This document shows, piece by piece, positions 41,188-50,562 of a stretch of 64,000 nt of DNA; position 1 is the stretch's first letter, and each line of letters starts with the position of its first letter. This stretch comes from Anaerolineales bacterium (GTDB lineage: Bacteria; Chloroflexota; Anaerolineae; Anaerolineales; JABWBV01), in the NCBI GenBank assembly GCA_020634875.1, contig JACKAX010000018.1:1-64000 (forward strand), in the 5' to 3' direction. Below the pieces are notes generated by a model that searched no databases, was not told the DNA's origin, and was given only the letters and a program-made list of their open reading frames with translations. A program made the position numbers and the translations under genes.

Positions 41188-42550
41188 TTTATCCGTACTT
41201 AGCGAACGTGAGATAGAAATTTTATGTCTCCTTGCAAAGGGGAAGAGCAACAAAGAAATCGCTCAAGAACTTTTTATTAGTGTAAATACCGTCAAAGTTC
41301 ACTTGCGAAACGTCTTTGCCAAGATTGAAGTATCCTCGCGCACTGAGGCGACGCTTTACGCGGTTCGCGCCGGGTTGGTGGATGGCGTTGCGGAAACGGG
41401 TGCGAATAGCGTGCCAGAAGCAGATGTTCAAGAAGCGAAAGTAGAATATAGGGAAAATTCTGATTCAGAAAGTTTACTTACCCCGCCACAAATAATCATG
41501 TCACCTACGCCAAAGTGGTGGCAACATCCGTGGATTTTTGCAGGGGTCATCGTAATGTTTTTATTTGTAGGGGTTGGGTTAAGTCGCTTCATTCCCCCTG
41601 CCAGCACGCCAACTCCCGAAGCCATCGCGACGTTTGCTGAAAATCAATGGCAAACAGAAGCACCATTACCAATCCCGCGCTTCGGGCAAGCCACAACCGT
41701 TTATGAAAACCAGGTTTACCTCATCGGTGGAGAATCTACTGAAGGAGTAACGGCATCTGCTGAACGGTACACGCCCGAGACAAACGAATGGGAAACATTA
41801 CCCCCTAAACCAAATGCTGTTACCGATGTGCAGGCGGCGGTGTTGGGAGGTCAAATTTATGTTCCGGGCGGGCGGGAAGATTCCGGGAAGATAACTGATG
41901 TTTTAGAAATTTTTGATCCTGAAAAAAAACAGTGGACTACTGGCCCAACTTTGCCCATCAAAATCAGTGCGTATGCTTTAGTCGCATTTGAAGGAAAGCT
42001 TTATCTATTTGGTGGTTGGGATGGTACGCAATATTCAGATAAGGTATATGTGTATAGTCCAGATCTGGAACAGTGGAGCCAGCATGGGACATTGCCATCT
42101 CCTCGGGCTTTTTTGAGTGCAGTAGTAGCCGGAAACAAAATTTATGTCATTGGAGGGTATGATGGGAAAACCAGTCTCGCCAGCAATCTGATTTACACAC
42201 CTGAGGTTGAACCAGAACAGGATCCCACTTGGGAGGATGCAACACCTCTTCCCGCAGGACGTTTTGCGATGGGTGTTGTTTTTATTGCCGATAACATTTA
42301 TGTATTAAGCGGCAAACAAGAAGGAGAAATTCCAGAGAATCAACTCATTTTCCACCCAGATACTAATCAGTGGTCTGTTGGAACAGTTCTGACCTCCTCT
42401 GCTAACCCAACCTGGAGCCAAATCGGTGTGGCCGTCGTCAAAACGCGTGTTTACGCGATGGGAGGGTTGATAGATGGCATACCCACGAGTCAAAATCTGT
42501 CTTTTCAGGTGCTTTACACTGTACCGCTTCCTGTGATCATTAAACCCTGA
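41180..42550 (+). CDS. Membrane-anchored LuxR-type regulator with outer Kelch propeller
   Basis: 456 residues. Residues 1-70 are a LuxR helix-turn-helix (LSEREIEILCLLAKGKSNKE, VNTVKVHLRNVFAKI). One membrane helix at about 115-135 (WIFAGVIVMFLFVGVGLS) is followed by Kelch repeats with the double-glycine pattern (VYLIGGESTEG, IYVPGGREDSG, LYLFGGWDG, IYVIGGYDG, IYVLSGKQEG, VYAMGGLIDG), about six blades. DNA binding inside and a propeller outside make a one-component membrane regulator. The likely target is its own region or the divergent propeller gene at 39578, which is inference. The C-terminus VPLPVIIKP is a weak variant of the exported-protein motif. It depends on the leader peptide for translation. 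Confidence 0.87.
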   Translation: MPDLSVLSEREIEILCLLAKGKSNKEIAQELFISVNTVKVHLRNVFAKIEVSSRTEATLYAVRAGLVDGVAETGANSVPEADVQEAKVEYRENSDSESLLTPPQIIMSPTPKWWQHPWIFAGVIVMFLFVGVGLSRFIPPASTPTPEAIATFAENQWQTEAPLPIPRFGQATTVYENQVYLIGGESTEGVTASAERYTPETNEWETLPPKPNAVTDVQAAVLGGQIYVPGGREDSGKITDVLEIFDPEKKQWTTGPTLPIKISAYALVAFEGKLYLFGGWDGTQYSDKVYVYSPDLEQWSQHGTLPSPRAFLSAVVAGNKIYVIGGYDGKTSLASNLIYTPEVEPEQDPTWEDATPLPAGRFAMGVVFIADNIYVLSGKQEGEIPENQLIFHPDTNQWSVGTVLTSSANPTWSQIGVAVVKTRVYAMGGLIDGIPTSQNLSFQVLYTVPLPVIIKP

Positions 42551-42770
42551 TCATACTTAGTTATGCCTCCAAAGGTTTCTTTTGCTAGGAGGTTCCTGAA
42601 TCAAGAAACTCTGTAGGGGATAAACACCTCCGCGCAATAAAAAGGGGTTGAAAAATCCGATTTTCTTCTCTATAAACCTAAATTAACCCAAACGAAGTAT
42701 GTACATTGCTCCACCTAACCGTTAAGATTGCAGCAATTCCAACATCTTCATTCCAAATAAGGAGCAAAAC

Positions 42771-44204
42771 ATGAAGTCTTTACGTTTAGCCATTCTCTTG
42801 GCCCTCGCCCTGGTTCTGGTAGCCATCTTCCCGGCCAGTGCACAATTAGGTGATACGGATACCTCCAGTTTCACCATTCAGAACATTGGTGCCACCGATG
42901 CCACCGTCTCCGTTAAATTCGTTGGCACGGATGGAACCGAATATACCCCAACTGATTTGGGGAATAGCATCACCAACCCCTTCACCCTGGCTCCTGCCGC
43001 CGCGAAACAAATTGTTGTTTCTCAAATCCCCTCGGCCCAATTGCCCAGCGGTAGCTACGCTGTTGTCATTTCCTCTGACGTCGAAGTTGTCGCACAGGCA
43101 GGTTTGGCTGGCGCAGGCACCACCCACTTCCAGGGCGCGTATACTGGCTTCTCCTCTGGCGCGACCACCATGTACATCCCAACCGTTGCCTATGATTTCT
43201 TCGGTTGGTATAGCATGATTTCCGTCCAGAACCTCGGCACCGCTGCTGCGGATGTCACTGTCACCATTTCTTGTACTGGTGGTAGTGCTGCTGGCTCTAC
43301 GGCCACCTTGTCCACCACCGACCTCCCCGTCAACGCCTCCTATACCTGGGCGCTAAAGAACGTGGTTCCAACGGGCTTAACCGCTGGCCAAACCTGCGAT
43401 GGTTCCGCTGTCGTCACCTCCGACCAACCCGTTGTGGCCGTCAACAACCAGAACAATCCCACCACGGGTAATGCCTCGATCGGTTCTACCAACAGCTTTG
43501 AAGGCTCCGTGGAAGGTTCTGATACGGTTTATGTTGGTGGTATTTCCAAAAATTACTTTGGTTGGCGTTCCGCTCTGACCATTCAAGCTCTCGGCCTCGC
43601 CGCTGGCGATGAAACAGTTGTTACCATTGATTATGCCGATGTTTGGGCAGACGATACCTGCACCTTAACCGCAGAGGTTCCTTCTTGCAAACTCATCACG
43701 ATTACTGATGCTAACAAAGCCAATGGTCGTTATGCCGCAACGATTACCTCCGATGATGCCACCCCACTCCTCGCTGTTGTGGGTAGCACCAACGATACTG
43801 CTGTACTGAACGGTCACACTGTGTCCCTCTCCAACGCAGTCATCGGCGTAGCTTCTGGCACCAACACCGTTGCCATCCCCAACATTGCGAAAGCATACTT
43901 TGGCTTCAAATCCGCCATTACCTGCCAGAATGTTGGTGGGGTTGCGACCGCCGTCAACTTCTCCTTCTCTGGTTATGAAGGCAACGCTTTCGACACCGCT
44001 TCGTTAGCTCCGGGTGCATCCATCCAGATCGTGACGACCTCTGCCGAAACTTCCTTCCTCCCCAATGGCTACAATGGCGGCGCAACCTTGACCGCTGTTG
44101 CCGCTGGTGGACAGATTTACTGCTTCGCTGGTAACACCAACGATCTCCCCGGCTACTCCGGTGACTGGACCTCCACGTTCAACGGCTTCGGGTACGATCA
44201 GTAA
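42771..44204 (+). CDS. Secreted protein built of FGW repeats, possible surface-layer protein
   Basis: 477 residues; AAGGAG precedes the ATG. A signal peptide ends at FPASAQ. The mature part has an opening unit (TSSFTIQNIGATDATVSVKF) and then repeats each with YIPTVAYDFFGWYSMISVQN, YVGGISKNYFGWRSALTIQA and AIPNIAKAYFGFKSAITCQN followed by a beta-rich stretch. Composition is rich in Ala, Thr, Ser and Val with few charges, like S-layer or sheath proteins. A strong SD and a strong terminator suggest high expression. No enzyme motif. The block YIPTVAY resembles the IFIPTVMR C-terminal motif of the giant protein at 59104. Confidence 0.8.
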   Translation: MKSLRLAILLALALVLVAIFPASAQLGDTDTSSFTIQNIGATDATVSVKFVGTDGTEYTPTDLGNSITNPFTLAPAAAKQIVVSQIPSAQLPSGSYAVVISSDVEVVAQAGLAGAGTTHFQGAYTGFSSGATTMYIPTVAYDFFGWYSMISVQNLGTAAADVTVTISCTGGSAAGSTATLSTTDLPVNASYTWALKNVVPTGLTAGQTCDGSAVVTSDQPVVAVNNQNNPTTGNASIGSTNSFEGSVEGSDTVYVGGISKNYFGWRSALTIQALGLAAGDETVVTIDYADVWADDTCTLTAEVPSCKLITITDANKANGRYAATITSDDATPLLAVVGSTNDTAVLNGHTVSLSNAVIGVASGTNTVAIPNIAKAYFGFKSAITCQNVGGVATAVNFSFSGYEGNAFDTASLAPGASIQIVTTSAETSFLPNGYNGGATLTAVAAGGQIYCFAGNTNDLPGYSGDWTSTFNGFGYDQ

Positions 44205-44259
44205 ACCAGATACTTAAATTGTAGGGAGAACGAATTCCTCTTTCTCCTCACTTAAAATA

Positions 44260-44302
44260 AAATAAAGCCCCCCACAATTAAATCTGGGGGGCTTTATTTT
44301 TC
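44260..44302 (+). terminator. Terminator after the FGW-repeat protein
   Basis: AATAAAGCCCCCCA pairs with TGGGGGGCTTTATT, then TTTC. It also allows partial read-through into the lipoprotein gene 13 bases later. Confidence 0.92.
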
Positions 44303-44314
44303 AAAAAGGAAAAC

Positions 44315-44902
44315 ATGAACAAAAAAACACTAGATATTATTCTTTTCCTGATCCTTTCCGCGGTGATCGTGGTTGGTTGTACGCCCGATAACAATAATGT
44401 TGAGATTACGACACTAACAGTCAGCACGCCTGCAGTTAGTATTGAGAACGGTAGTGAATCCTATCCTCCGCCATCAAATGCCAATGGTTACCCTTATCCC
44501 CCAACCGCAGCAACGCAAACCCCTCCCTATGAACCCTATGTTTTTAAGACTTCAGATCCTGGAAAAATTACGATTCACGGAGTTCTCATTGTATTTGATT
44601 TATTCATGATGGCTCCCGCCGCCAATGATGCGATTTTTTTGGTTCCGATTCCTAGTGGTAGTACCGTTTCAACGATACCTCTGTTCACAATCGGTGAGGT
44701 TCCTCAAGCTGAGGTAGATGAACGTACTGGGGAATTCTACTTTACCAACATCGAACCGGGCCGCTATGCAGTCGTCGTTATCACCAGCGCCGATGCCCAA
44801 GTTCCTGTGCGAAGAGCGGATGATGCGAGTTTAGCTATTTTCACAGTTGAAGAATCCGATCGTGATACTACGGTTGAGCTAGAAAAGATTACGCTCCCAT
44901 AA
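44315..44902 (+). CDS. Lipoprotein with carboxypeptidase-regulatory-like domain
   Basis: 195 residues; AAGGAAAAC precedes the ATG. The lipobox AVIVVGC places the lipidated Cys at 22. A Tyr/Pro-rich linker (SYPPPSNANGYPYPP) leads to a beta-sandwich with FYFTNIEPGRYAVVVI, the end strand common in carboxypeptidase regulatory-like domains. Anchored on the outer membrane face or cell surface. Probably read through from the upstream gene. Function unknown. Confidence 0.75.
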   Translation: MNKKTLDIILFLILSAVIVVGCTPDNNNVEITTLTVSTPAVSIENGSESYPPPSNANGYPYPPTAATQTPPYEPYVFKTSDPGKITIHGVLIVFDLFMMAPAANDAIFLVPIPSGSTVSTIPLFTIGEVPQAEVDERTGEFYFTNIEPGRYAVVVITSADAQVPVRRADDASLAIFTVEESDRDTTVELEKITLP

Positions 44903-44932
44903 ATTAGAGGCAGATGTCACACAAACCCAGGT

Positions 44933-44977
44933 GCGACGCACTTGAACATATTACTTGAAAGTGCGTCGCTTTTTTTA
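44933..44977 (+). terminator. Terminator after the lipoprotein gene
   Basis: GCGACGCACTT pairs with AAGTGCGTCGC around a 15-base loop, followed by seven T. The rest of the gap to 45171 is A/T-rich with no gene visible. Confidence 0.92.
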
Positions 44978-45170
44978 TTAAGTGTTTTATTTCCAGTTAC
45001 ATCCCTACCTCTTCAAAATATCCTTACGATTTCATTTTAAGACGGGAGAATCATAATTTGTATATCAGAATACTTCTCTCTTTGACTTAGCCTCATTTAT
45101 ATCTTCGGTGAAGCTTATACATTCATCTTGATTACGGGATACGGGGAATATCTCGAAGCATCTTTGCACA

Positions 45171-46157
45171 ATGAAATTACTCATCAGCACCCCTCTCCAA
45201 ATCTTTTTATTTGACCCTCTCACCCGTGAATTTTCTGTGATTCGCGCCGGTGACGGTTACTACTACGGAATCACCTTCAAAAACGACATCATTGCTTTGT
45301 CTCATTCTGGGGGCTATTTGCAAATCTTTGAATCCGGTAGAAAAACGATCCAGACCGTCCATCATGTGATTCAACCGCACCAACTTGAATGGGTGGATGA
45401 CTCAATTTTGGCGGCTAACACAGGGAAAAACTGCATCTCCGAATACGACACCCGCGGCAACCTGATCCGCGATGTTTACCTCAATGAAATTCGTTGGGAT
45501 GACAAAGATGCGGGGCGAAAAGGCAATCATTTCAACACCGTCCACCTCAGCCGGGGAAAAATCTACGTGGTCGCCCACAACTACGAGCGTTCCTCAGAAG
45601 TTTTCGAACTCAGTTGGCCTGAATTGGAAGTGCTGGAAACCCACACCACCAAAGCCGGTTGGGCGCATAACTACTGGGAATGCGAATGGGGCCGCATCAT
45701 CTGCGACTCAAAAAATGGCGGGCTGTATGATCTCAATACCGGCGAAACGATCTGGAAAGCGGATGAACAGCCCACGATGACGCGAGGTTTGGCTGCCACC
45801 GACGATTTCATCTTCGTCGGGTACTCGACGTTCAATCCTCGCACCACGCGGTACTGGAAAACGGGCGGGTTGTGGATCATTGATCGGAAAACCCTTCAAA
45901 CAGTAGACAAAATCCTCATGCCCGGCTCTGGGGATGTTCACGAAATTCGCTTGGTTGGCGTGCCGGACACCAGTCACAATCAACAAACGCTTTCGCTAGA
46001 GGCGGTCAAAAACATTCGCCGCGTCTCGCCCACGGTTAGGCTGGCTTACCAACTCCGCAAAAAATATCCCCGCTTGCGCGACGAAGTTTTTCCAGTTTCG
46101 CAAATTGTCCGCTCCGCGCAGATGACCGCGCGATGGTGTAAGGGGATTTATATCTGA
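45171..46157 (+). CDS. Propeller-like cytoplasmic protein at the edge of a glycan cluster
   Basis: 328 residues with no signal peptide. Repeated blade-like strands (LLISTPLQIFLFDPLTREFS, IIALSHSGGYLQIFESG, DSILAANTGKNCISEYDTRG, KIYVVAHNYERSSEVFEL, DFIFVGYSTFNPRTT) suggest a six- or seven-bladed propeller, like DUF4915-type proteins linked to sugar metabolism. No active site known. The stop is two bases before the methyltransferase gene (46160), so the two form one operon. No SD precedes the ATG. Confidence 0.72.
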   Translation: MKLLISTPLQIFLFDPLTREFSVIRAGDGYYYGITFKNDIIALSHSGGYLQIFESGRKTIQTVHHVIQPHQLEWVDDSILAANTGKNCISEYDTRGNLIRDVYLNEIRWDDKDAGRKGNHFNTVHLSRGKIYVVAHNYERSSEVFELSWPELEVLETHTTKAGWAHNYWECEWGRIICDSKNGGLYDLNTGETIWKADEQPTMTRGLAATDDFIFVGYSTFNPRTTRYWKTGGLWIIDRKTLQTVDKILMPGSGDVHEIRLVGVPDTSHNQQTLSLEAVKNIRRVSPTVRLAYQLRKKYPRLRDEVFPVSQIVRSAQMTARWCKGIYI

Positions 46158-46159
46158 CT

Positions 46160-47104
46160 ATGACCAATCAAGAGATTCAATGGGAAACGCCGCCCTGTTC
46201 GTGGTGCGGGTCCACATCAGTCGAACCAGTTTTCTCCGGGCCAGATCGATTGGAGCGGTTGCCAGGAACCTTCCACATGGCGCGCTGTCCGAAGTGTGGG
46301 TTGTACCGGCAGTCGCCGCGCCCTGCCTGGGATTCGCTCAAAAACTACTATCCCGAAGATTACGTCGCTTACCAGTACGATGCCAGGTCTCGGAACCCGA
46401 TTTTGGATTACGTCAAACGGTATGGCAACATCAAACGTCGGCGAGCGATTGAGGCTTTCCAGCCAGGGGGAGAATTGTTAGAGGTGGGATGCGGCACGGG
46501 GAACTTCCTCCGCGAGATGCAGGCCACAGGGCGGTGGAACTGTACGGGGATTGAACCCAGTCAGGTCGCGGCGGATCATGCGCGGAAAACGTTGCAAATT
46601 CCCATCCACCACGGGCGTTTCGAGGATGTCGAACTGGCGCAGGAAAGTTTCGATGTGGTGATGATGGTATGTGTGCTGGAACACCTGGCCGACCCGGTGC
46701 GGGACATTCAACGCACACACGGCCTGCTCAAAAAGGGCGGATGGTTCGTTTTCACTGTACCGAACTTTGAAAGCCTCGAACGAAAAGTGTTTGGCGAATA
46801 CTGGTCAGGGTGGGACTTGCCGCGGCATCTCTATATTTACCCTCGTCCGGTTTTACAGAAGCTCATGGAAGAAAACGGATTTCGCATCGTAGCGCGAAAA
46901 TGTCTGGCATCCAGCTATCACGTTTTGCGGCACAGTTTTGACTTCTGGTCACAAACCTGGGAAGAGAAACATCTCACCGCGAAACGGTTGTTGATGAAAG
47001 GGTACAACTCGTGGGTGACGCGCCTCGCTTTGATGGTCCCCTTAGCCCTCGCCGACCGGCTAAACCTTTCAACGAATATTACTTTTTTTGCCCAGAAGCA
47101 ATAG
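46160..47104 (+). CDS. Class I SAM-dependent methyltransferase with zinc-ribbon start
   Basis: 314 residues. Two Cys pairs (CSWCGS and CPKCGLY) form a zinc ribbon at residues 13-50. Methyltransferase motif I is LLEVGCGTGNFLREM, then FDVVMMVCVLEHLADPVRDI and LLKKGGWFVFTVPN, as in Methyltransf_23 enzymes linked to polysaccharide or lipid synthesis. It is coupled to the propeller gene and converges on the glycosyltransferase operon. It probably methylates a sugar or lipid-linked intermediate; the acceptor is unknown. Confidence 0.88.
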   Translation: MTNQEIQWETPPCSWCGSTSVEPVFSGPDRLERLPGTFHMARCPKCGLYRQSPRPAWDSLKNYYPEDYVAYQYDARSRNPILDYVKRYGNIKRRRAIEAFQPGGELLEVGCGTGNFLREMQATGRWNCTGIEPSQVAADHARKTLQIPIHHGRFEDVELAQESFDVVMMVCVLEHLADPVRDIQRTHGLLKKGGWFVFTVPNFESLERKVFGEYWSGWDLPRHLYIYPRPVLQKLMEENGFRIVARKCLASSYHVLRHSFDFWSQTWEEKHLTAKRLLMKGYNSWVTRLALMVPLALADRLNLSTNITFFAQKQ

Positions 47105-47108
47105 GACG

Positions 47109-47153
47109 AAAAAAGAGATGGACCGGCTGAACAGCCAGTCCATCTCTTTTTTC
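47109..47153. terminator. Two-way terminator between converging glycan operons
   Basis: AAAAAAGAGATGGAC pairs with GTCCATCTCTTTTTT around GGCTGAACAGCC. It closes both the 45171 and the 58983-47159 operons. Confidence 0.93.
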
Positions 47154-47158
47154 GTGAT

Positions 47159-49363
47159 CTACGAACTCGTCGGAAACGGCCCCAACGGTTTTTGCAAGCC
47201 TTCCTTTACCCCCTCCCAAAAATTCGACCAGAATTTCCAGTTCCCTTTAAGCAAAAACTCGCGGAAAATCATGTAACTCAAATGGTAGGGCAAAGACAAC
47301 CACACAGGCCGCCCATGCCGTCGGTAAAACCGCACCGTGCTCGCGCCCCACGTCTTCCAGAAAAGCGGGGAAACCGGCCCTTTCGTTGAGCGTGAGACTT
47401 TGTGCCAGACCCGCGCTTCGGGCGCATACCAGATTTTCAGGCCAAACGCTCGCACCCGTTCTGAGAAATCCCAATCGTCGTACATAAACAAATAGCCGGA
47501 GTCAAACAGCCCAGCAAGTTCAAACGCCTGCCGAGATATTAACAACACACAACTCGGAGCGTACTCGATCATCCGCAGTTCCTCCGCGGTATCTTTACGT
47601 TTATCAGTCATCAAGATCGCAGGGGGAAAGGCCCGGTAATGCCCACCGCTCGACCAGACTTCGCTTTCCGTGCCGTAATACAGCACTTTGGGCATCACAA
47701 TCCCGGCTTTCTCATCGGTTTGGGCGACTTCGAGCAATTTTTGGAGCATATCTGCTGGGGCAGCGGTATCGTTGTTGAGCATCAAAATGTATTCCGCACC
47801 TTCTGCCAACGCGTGCGAAAAGCCAACGTTGTACCCCGCAGGCACCCCGAGATTGCGCCCATTTTCGATCACATGCACTTCGGGGAAAATTTCCCGCACG
47901 CGGCTTGGGGTATTGTCAGTGGAGCCATTGTCCACTAAGACAATTTTCAAATTCCCGTAAGCCAACTGCGTCACCGAGGCCAGGCACTCGTGCGTGTCGT
48001 CGTAATTGTTCCAGGCCAGAATAACCGCATAAATCAAAGGTTCCTGAGCAAGTGTTTTTTCCACGGGTGCCTCCTTGACCGTAGTCCCGGCGCGGATTGC
48101 TGCGCGGGTTGCATCGCGCGCTTTGACGATTTTTTCAACCACTTCAATCGCAACGCCAAAATTATCATCCGCTTCCCGGTGTTTGAACTCCGCTGCCCGC
48201 CCGGCGATGTACAGATTTTGATAGCGTTCGAGATACGCCATCGCCTCGGACAGGATTTTATCGTACTGGACATGGTACACCGGATATGCGAACTCTTCCC
48301 GCACCACTTTCGTGTCCAGAATCTCCTCGCGGGTGACCATCCCCGCGCGGATCAGGTCTTCGATCACCTTCTCCACCGGGTCTGGGTGCTCCTGAGTCAC
48401 CTCGGCACAAATCACACTGGAATTTTCGGGGGCATCCACCGTACTCATGTTTTTGAACTCCACCATGCGGTTGATGCTTATATCCTCATCCATAAAATAT
48501 ACCCAATGATAATCCGAAACCAGGGGACGGTTCACCTGTAAATACACTGAATCGACCTTTTTGTACCCCAATGAAACGTTGTAATTCAACATCCGGCCCG
48601 TGAGGGTGAGCGGCAACGTTGAAATTATGGCCTCGACCGGGTCCCGTTGTTCGACGCCGTTTTCCAGATAACGGATGGCGGAAATCTGATCCCCGTCGGT
48701 ATCCAGCCCCAGCACGGTAGTGTTCAGCTTGACGTTTTCTCGTGTTTCCTCGTACAGCTTGTCCACCATCGCCCCATATCCCCCGCGAACCGGATAGTAA
48801 AAATACTGAAATTTCGTCTTCGTATTCTGCCGCCACGCGTCGAACGGGTTTGCCAACCGAACTTTTTGCCGCGCCCACAGCACGGAAATTTCATCGCCGG
48901 GAATGCCAAACAGTTTTTCGGTGTATGGTTTGAAAAAGACATCATACAACCCGCGCCCATATTTCCACAATACATACCCCTCAAACGACTCCGCGGGCAT
49001 CTGGCGCGGGCGAATCAGATAGGTCCACAAAATCTTCAACCGCTCGGGGATGGACAGATGCGTGCTGAGTTCAAACACATCCAACGGGTCACGCATCCAC
49101 GTCCCGTGCAGGTAAATCTTGCTCCGCCGGACGTGCCGCCCCATTGGAACGAGCCGCAGTAATTCCTGCAAAACGTTCTCATCGGTTGTAAACAGACGGT
49201 GCGCGGCAAAATCGCATTTGAACCCGTTCCAATCAAAACTCCGCGCCAACCCGCCCGGATAGGTTTGTTTTTCGTAAATCGTGAAATCAATCCCCTTGCG
49301 CTTGAGCAACCACCCCGCGCTGAGTCCGGCGATCCCGGCCCCAAGAATAGCAACCTTTGTCAT
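47159..49363 (-). CDS. Fusion of FAD oxidoreductase (UDP-galactopyranose mutase-like) and GT2 glycosyltransferase
   Basis: 734 residues. Residues 1-430 are a flavin amine-oxidase fold: GAGIAGLSAGWLL for FAD, YPGGLARSFDWNGFKCDFAA, YTEKLFGIPGDEIS and the late LYIAGRAAEFKHREADDNFG; this type resembles UDP-galactopyranose mutase or protoporphyrinogen oxidase-like enzymes. From about 440 a GT2 domain follows: IYAVILAWNNYDDTHECLAS, VLVDNGSTDNTPSRV, LMLNNDTAAP (DxD-like metal site) and FMYDDWDFSERVRAFGL. Such GT2 domains resemble rhamnosyl- or galactofuranosyl-transferases. A single protein that makes and transfers a furanose sugar is a natural reading, not proven. The start overlaps the upstream gene by four bases. 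Confidence 0.87.
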   Translation of the reverse strand: MTKVAILGAGIAGLSAGWLLKRKGIDFTIYEKQTYPGGLARSFDWNGFKCDFAAHRLFTTDENVLQELLRLVPMGRHVRRSKIYLHGTWMRDPLDVFELSTHLSIPERLKILWTYLIRPRQMPAESFEGYVLWKYGRGLYDVFFKPYTEKLFGIPGDEISVLWARQKVRLANPFDAWRQNTKTKFQYFYYPVRGGYGAMVDKLYEETRENVKLNTTVLGLDTDGDQISAIRYLENGVEQRDPVEAIISTLPLTLTGRMLNYNVSLGYKKVDSVYLQVNRPLVSDYHWVYFMDEDISINRMVEFKNMSTVDAPENSSVICAEVTQEHPDPVEKVIEDLIRAGMVTREEILDTKVVREEFAYPVYHVQYDKILSEAMAYLERYQNLYIAGRAAEFKHREADDNFGVAIEVVEKIVKARDATRAAIRAGTTVKEAPVEKTLAQEPLIYAVILAWNNYDDTHECLASVTQLAYGNLKIVLVDNGSTDNTPSRVREIFPEVHVIENGRNLGVPAGYNVGFSHALAEGAEYILMLNNDTAAPADMLQKLLEVAQTDEKAGIVMPKVLYYGTESEVWSSGGHYRAFPPAILMTDKRKDTAEELRMIEYAPSCVLLISRQAFELAGLFDSGYLFMYDDWDFSERVRAFGLKIWYAPEARVWHKVSRSTKGPVSPLFWKTWGASTVRFYRRHGRPVWLSLPYHLSYMIFREFLLKGNWKFWSNFWEGVKEGLQKPLGPFPTSS

Positions 49364-50562
49364 AAACTTTCCTCGTCAAAATGAATTTCTTGGGCTAACT
49401 TGGCCCAGGTATAAGCACCCACACGTTTCAACCCCTCCGCCCTCAAACGGCTCGCCACGCCCGGATCATCCAACACCGTGCCGAGGCCGGTGGACAACGC
49501 GTCCGCATCCCCCGGTTGGACCAGAATCCCCGCGTCTCCCACCAACGCCGCGCGGTCGCCCACATCCGCCGAGACGAACGGAACGCCGCACAGCCAACTT
49601 TCAAACAGCTTGAGGGGGGAACGCCCCCGCGCGACATCGTCATCCACGACCGGGTCCACGGAGACCGCACCGAGGCGGTAGTAGTGCCCGGCTTTGTTCG
49701 GGGGCACGCGCCCCGCGAAAACAACGGCGTTCCGCACGCTCCGAGATTCCGCAAGGATTTGGAGGATGTCAAAATCTTCTCCCCCGCCGACGAGCAGTAA
49801 AACGGTATCGGGGCGGGTGGCATGAAGGGTGGCGAAAGCGCGGAGGAGTAAATCTACCGGATGGCTTGCGAGACTCAACGTGCCCACATAAACGACCACC
49901 CGTTTCCCGCACAGGTGCAGGCTTTCCCGCAGATCGTCCAGTTCGCCCGGTGGGATGGGGGGAAACCGCGCGGGGTCCACACCATTGGGGAGGTAACGGA
50001 GGCGTTCTGGGGGAAGGCCCAACCGCTGGAGCCGGGATTCCGTAAAGTGGGTGTTCGTCGTCACGAGCGCGGCACGGGGGGGCATGAAATTTTCAAAAAA
50101 GCGGATCAAACGCCGCTGCCACGCCCCGGAAAAACGATTGCCGGAGGCTTCATCGTCATCACAGTCCAAAAAAAGGCGTTTGCCCCGAAGTTTACCCGCC
50201 AGCCCGGCGACGCTGTTCATGGGATGTGGTTTACAGACGTACACGAGGGGGGCGGGATGGCGCAAGGTGAAAGCGGTCATGCGGAGGGTGGCACGGAGGG
50301 TCAGGGCAATGAGTTGGGTCGGGGAAAAATAAATTTTGCGGTTGTCCCGTTTCAGGACGTGCATCTGGCTGAGGTAATGCACCTCGACGCCACCGAGGTG
50401 CTGGACTTTGGCATCGAGCCGTTCAAAATCGGAGTGGAGGGCGGCAATCGTCACGTTATGGCCTTGTGCGGCCCACGCCTGCGCCAACGGGAGAAACCGC
50501 CCCAGGCCCGAGGGGCTTTCCAAATCTTGGGTGAGCAAGAGGAGGAGGTGCATGGGCGGCAT
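49360..50562 (-). CDS. GT4-family glycosyltransferase
   Basis: 400 residues (397 from the second ATG at 50553). N-terminal acceptor domain LLLLLTQDLESPSGLGRFLP with a GxGR-like glycine loop; C-terminal nucleotide-sugar domain with VVVYVGTLSLASHPVDLLLR, LLLVGGGEDFDIL and the GT4 ExxxxE motif in LKLFESWLCGVPFVSADVGD. Transfers a sugar from a nucleotide donor, retaining configuration; donor and acceptor unknown. It overlaps both neighbours (TAATG upstream, ATGA downstream), so translation is coupled. Confidence 0.9.
   Translation of the reverse strand: MPPMHLLLLLTQDLESPSGLGRFLPLAQAWAAQGHNVTIAALHSDFERLDAKVQHLGGVEVHYLSQMHVLKRDNRKIYFSPTQLIALTLRATLRMTAFTLRHPAPLVYVCKPHPMNSVAGLAGKLRGKRLFLDCDDDEASGNRFSGAWQRRLIRFFENFMPPRAALVTTNTHFTESRLQRLGLPPERLRYLPNGVDPARFPPIPPGELDDLRESLHLCGKRVVVYVGTLSLASHPVDLLLRAFATLHATRPDTVLLLVGGGEDFDILQILAESRSVRNAVVFAGRVPPNKAGHYYRLGAVSVDPVVDDDVARGRSPLKLFESWLCGVPFVSADVGDRAALVGDAGILVQPGDADALSTGLGTVLDDPGVASRLRAEGLKRVGAYTWAKLAQEIHFDEESL

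Noticed and set aside
44205..45170. Extra small genes between the lipoprotein and propeller genes
   Set aside because: Only terminators and A/T-rich DNA; no frame with SD and coding character.
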